NCBI RefSeq assembly: GCF_002080435.1
Contig: NZ_CP020538.1
Coordinates: forward strand, 1,488,001 to 1,552,000
DNA: 64,000 bases
From: Sphingobium herbicidovorans
Lineage (GTDB): Bacteria > Pseudomonadota > Alphaproteobacteria > Sphingomonadales > Sphingomonadaceae
Direction of reading: 5' to 3'
This document shows, piece after piece, positions 61,546 to 64,000 of the stretch; position 1 is the stretch's first letter; the number at the start of each line of letters is the position of its first letter. The translations under genes were made by a program, and so were the position numbers. Below the pieces are notes generated by a model, which was not told where the DNA came from, did no database searches, and saw nothing but the letters and a program-made list of their open reading frames with translations.

Positions 61546-63217
61546 CCTGCATTCCCCAAGTGGCGTGTCGTTTGAGGTGAAGATCGCCTGTATCCGAGCG
61601 CTAGACAAGGATTTTCTGCCGCAAGCGGCACCTGCGGTCGCGCAGACTGCTGGATCTGGACGGATCAGACCGCGAAGCCGCTGTTTCCTTGCCCAGGGGC
61701 GGCGTTTTTCAGCGCAGCGGACAGATCTGTCCAGCCGCTTTCGTTCAGTTTGAGCGTGGATCGCGATCATGCGCATAGCGGTGGCGCTCGCAATCGGCGG
61801 ATAGCGGCGAGGATGGCGCGTACCATCGTGCCGGTGACAGCGACCTCGGCCAGCTGGAAGGTGATGGTGCGGGCGTGACGGACCACACGTGCCCCGATCT
61901 TGATCAGCTTCAGTTGCAGGCTGGTCAACGACCAGTCGGCCATGGCCTCGGGCAGCTCGATGCAGCGCAAGAAGGTGGCCAGGTTGTACGCCAGGGCGTG
62001 CAGTTGCAGCCGCACCTCATTGTCGCGGAACTTCCGGCACGACAGCCGCGTCCAGCGAAAGGCGTATTTGCCCTCTTTGATGTGCTGCTCGGCGGTGCCG
62101 CGCTGGTTGTAGAACCGCACCACCCAGTCCGGCTCCATCGGCAGGTTGGTGACGATGAAGCCGACACGCGGGAACAGTTCGCCCGGATGCCATTCGATCT
62201 TGGCGATCACCCGGCGTTCCTTGTCCCAGGACGCCGCCTGATACTCGAATTCCTCGAAGAACCGCTTGACCTTGGTCAGTGACGGCCGCCCGACAGGGCG
62301 CGTTAGCCGATGCGCGATCTTGTCCTTGAGGACCGCGTTTGCGGGCAGCCGGATGGCGTAGAAGAACCGCGCTTCTTCCAATCGCTCATAGATCGCCGGG
62401 ATCGCGTAGGCAGCATCGGCCCGGAAGAACCTGCCACCAAGGTCGCGCTCCGCGTAGCGCGCAATGACGGGGTCGAGAACATCACGCCAGCCATCGGCGC
62501 TGTGGACGTTGCCATGGCGCAGGGCGCAGCGTTCCAGCATCCCGAACTGGTTGAACAGAAAGTTGGGGTGATAGCAGCTACAGTCGAAATGGCCATTCCA
62601 GGCGGACCCTTCCTGGTCGCCATGGGTCGGGCTGACCGAGCTGTCCATGTCCAGAACGATGTACTTCAGCCCGTTACGGTCATGGAACCGGTCGATCCAT
62701 TGCCCGTTCAGGTCGGCCAGCGCGGCACGGTTCCCGGCCAGAGCCAGCGTCTCGGTCTCGAACCGTCCCATCTGCGATGCCGAGGCCGCTTGTGCATCGA
62801 CCGCTCTGCCGCCGACAACTTGGCGCATGACCGGATCGCAGGCGAGACGGTTGGCGTCGTTGACATCCTCGTATCCGGCCAGCCGCCCAAAGACTGATTG
62901 CCGGAACAGGCCGTCGAGCCGATGGACCGTGTTCTTGCCAGAGCGAGTATCGCGCAGCGCCGCTGACGCCAAATCGGACAACCCGAGCGCGTCATCAAGC
63001 TCGCGCATCACCAGAAGGCCGCCGTCGGAACTGAGCTGCGTGCCGCGAAATTCCAGCCGCACGCGAGGGTCGAAATCCACCCGATCTGCCCGTTGCAAGC
63101 CCGCACCCTCTGGGTGATCCATGAAACGCGCCCCTCGCAGCCTTCAACACCATGTTTTATATAGGAAATATAATGGTCAGGACAGCGAAATCAGCGCCTT
63201 ACTTGGGAAATGTGGGG
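61546..63217 (-). mobile_element. IS1380-family insertion sequence
   Basis: The element is about 1.67 kb with one transposase gene. Its ends show imperfect inverted repeats: left CCTGCATTCCCCAAG (61546-61560) and right, read inward, CCCACATTTCCCAAG (63202-63216), 11 of 15 matching or similar. A 4-base target duplication is not clear (AGAA and GTAA). The ends are placed by eye. Confidence 0.7.
61767..63122 (-). CDS. IS1380-family transposase
   Basis: This protein of 451 residues belongs to the IS1380 DDE group: SSDGGLLVMRELDDALGLSD and YEDVNDANRLACDPVMRQ at the start, ALADLNGQWIDRFHDRN, ILDMDSS-like LDMDSSVSPTHGDQEGSAWN (first Asp), FFRADAAYAIPAIYERLEE (second Asp), and RGTAEQHIKEGKYAFRWTRL (Glu). 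It looks full-length and intact. Expression may extend into the adjacent GST operon through the left end. Confidence 0.92.
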   Translation of the reverse strand: MDHPEGAGLQRADRVDFDPRVRLEFRGTQLSSDGGLLVMRELDDALGLSDLASAALRDTRSGKNTVHRLDGLFRQSVFGRLAGYEDVNDANRLACDPVMRQVVGGRAVDAQAASASQMGRFETETLALAGNRAALADLNGQWIDRFHDRNGLKYIVLDMDSSVSPTHGDQEGSAWNGHFDCSCYHPNFLFNQFGMLERCALRHGNVHSADGWRDVLDPVIARYAERDLGGRFFRADAAYAIPAIYERLEEARFFYAIRLPANAVLKDKIAHRLTRPVGRPSLTKVKRFFEEFEYQAASWDKERRVIAKIEWHPGELFPRVGFIVTNLPMEPDWVVRFYNQRGTAEQHIKEGKYAFRWTRLSCRKFRDNEVRLQLHALAYNLATFLRCIELPEAMADWSLTSLQLKLIKIGARVVRHARTITFQLAEVAVTGTMVRAILAAIRRLRAPPLCA

Positions 63218-63454
63218 TAATTGGACCTGACTGCCGGAGCGAAGACTCGCTTACTTTGACCTATCCTCGTTGAAGGGGGAGTTCGAATCGTCGATTGCTT
63301 GGCAGCATTGTCGTTGGACTGGGTAACCCAAAGCAGCCGAAGAGCCCAATGTCGGTTTTTGTCGGAGGCCGCCATTAGCGAGCCGGACGGGAGCGATTGC
63401 TTTGTCACAAGCGCCTGTGTCTGGCTCTCCACCGGAAAACGGGCGCCATCGGAT

Positions 63455-63604
63455 TCAGATCTCGGTATTTTCGGCGGCAAGAGCATCCTCCACGTCGATT
63501 CCAAGGTAGCGGACCATATTCTCGATCTTCCTGTAGCCGAGCAGGATCTGAACGGCGCGAAGGTTGCCGGTGGCCCCATAGACAATCGATGCCTTCGTTC
63601 GGCG
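63455..63604 (-). pseudogene. Tyrosine recombinase fragment (copy 3)
   Basis: The last 50 codons match the intact recombinase at 50.3 kb: RRTKASIVYGATGNLRAVQI, LLGYRKIENMVRYLGIDVED, ALAAENTEI, with His184 changed to Tyr (LLGYRK). Upstream of 63604 the frame continues into unrelated sequence. The 3' flank also resembles that of the intact copy, so this is an ancient copy truncated by recombination. Confidence 0.82.
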
Positions 63605-63758
63605 AGCTATGTCGCCACGACCGGAGGGATAACCGCCGAAGATGTGCGCGATCTGATGGTGGCCACGGTCGAACATCGCTTCGGCCAGGTGAATGCGTTG
63701 CTGCACGCCATCGAATGGCTGACGACAATGGCAGCTGAAGGTCCACTTTAAATGTCAA

Positions 63759-64000
63759 TCAGCGAGACTGGTCGAGCGCTGGGTTGGTGCCCAACCCCAA
63801 TCCAATTAGCCGAAGGATAAGTTCCTGTACCTCGCTTTCGGCCGTATGCCAGCGAAGACCGGCAGAATTGCGGGCGACGCCATTAAGGACGTTCAGGATC
63901 AGGCCGGGCGCGAGGGCGGCATCGAGACGTTGCTCATTCAGTGCGTTGCCAAGTGCCTGCTTATTGTGCTCCCTGCGTTGCCTTCCCTCTTCCTCAAGTT
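63759..64000 (-). CDS. C-terminal part of a possible TetR-family regulator
   Basis: A minus-strand frame enters from the right edge and stops at 63759-63761. It has 79 residues (EEEGRQRREHNKQALGNALN, RLDAALAPGLILNVLNGVAR, SEVQELILRLIGLGLG). The helical pattern with Ala-Pro-Gly-Leu-Ile-Leu and a final Gly-Leu-Gly resembles the C-terminal ligand domain of TetR proteins. The DNA-binding part lies outside the window, so the call is tentative. Confidence 0.4.
   Translation of the reverse strand, partial: LEEEGRQRREHNKQALGNALNEQRLDAALAPGLILNVLNGVARNSAGLRWHTAESEVQELILRLIGLGLGTNPALDQSR

Noticed and set aside
1-64000. CRISPR arrays, tRNA or rRNA genes
   Set aside because: No regularly spaced direct repeats and no cloverleaf or rRNA-like stretch were noticed when reading; a dedicated scan (tRNAscan-SE, CRISPRCasFinder) would settle it.

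Overview
The window is high-GC DNA that reads like an alphaproteobacterium of the Sphingomonadaceae (Sphingobium/Novosphingobium type). This is inferred from four large TonB-dependent receptors (TBDRs) plus the remnant of a fifth, several TetR-controlled catabolic clusters, Nu-class-like glutathione transferases, a fused PutA, and IS families typical of such genomes (IS3, IS630, IS1380). I saw no rRNA, tRNA or CRISPR array.

Layout. 0-3.4 kb: a compact NAD-salvage operon (end of an NrtR-like regulator, SPFH protein, NAD-kinase-like protein, nicotinate phosphoribosyltransferase). 3.8-12.1 kb: accessory genes, comprising a HEPN protein, a protein with HEITH and DGQHR motifs, a HigBA-like toxin-antitoxin pair, a secreted c-type cytochrome with two unknown partners, and a two-gene minus-strand unit made of a TIR-like protein and a PD-(D/E)XK-like protein. 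That last pair is the best candidate for an undescribed (defence-type) system. 12.9-16.7 kb: TBDR, NTF2-like secreted protein and TetR. 17-20.6 kb: a gene graveyard with a frameshifted beta-helix protein, a TBDR with most of its body deleted, a broken tyrosine recombinase, a frameshifted SDR and a fragment resembling a type III restriction subunit.

20.9-25.8 kb: TetR, Gfo/Idh/MocA oxidoreductase, Coq4-like protein and molybdopterin oxidoreductase, probably one catabolic unit. 25.8-26.5 kb: IS630 and VOC remnants. 26.6-34.7 kb (minus strand): operon TBDR-MFS-DUF1214-like-SDR beside an exported sulfatase, with a divergent double-TetR regulator (34.9-36.2 kb) and a palindromic operator between them. 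36.2-38.0 kb: an IS630 remnant abutted by a complete IS3 element. 38.2-42.4 kb: GlxA-type regulator, sterol-desaturase-like enzyme, esterase and CPBP protease. 42.5-50.1 kb: two ABC-2 permeases and an ATPase divergent from a siderophore-type TBDR and an M14 metallopeptidase, which looks like one peptide or siderophore exchange module.

50.3-52 kb: an intact tyrosine recombinase and a damaged IS200-like gene. 52-56.5 kb: TetR, TBDR, SDR and SMP-30/gluconolactonase. 56.6-61.5 kb: a PutA gene lacking its C-terminus, wedged between the lactonase and a truncated nitroreductase, followed by two GSTs and a YciI-like protein. 61.5-63.2 kb: IS1380 element. 63.4-64 kb: a third recombinase fragment and the end of a gene that leaves the window.

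Overall, the window is a mosaic of outer-membrane uptake and catabolic cassettes separated by recombination scars. Three copies of the same small tyrosine recombinase (19.2, 50.3 and 63.5 kb) lie at the cassette borders.
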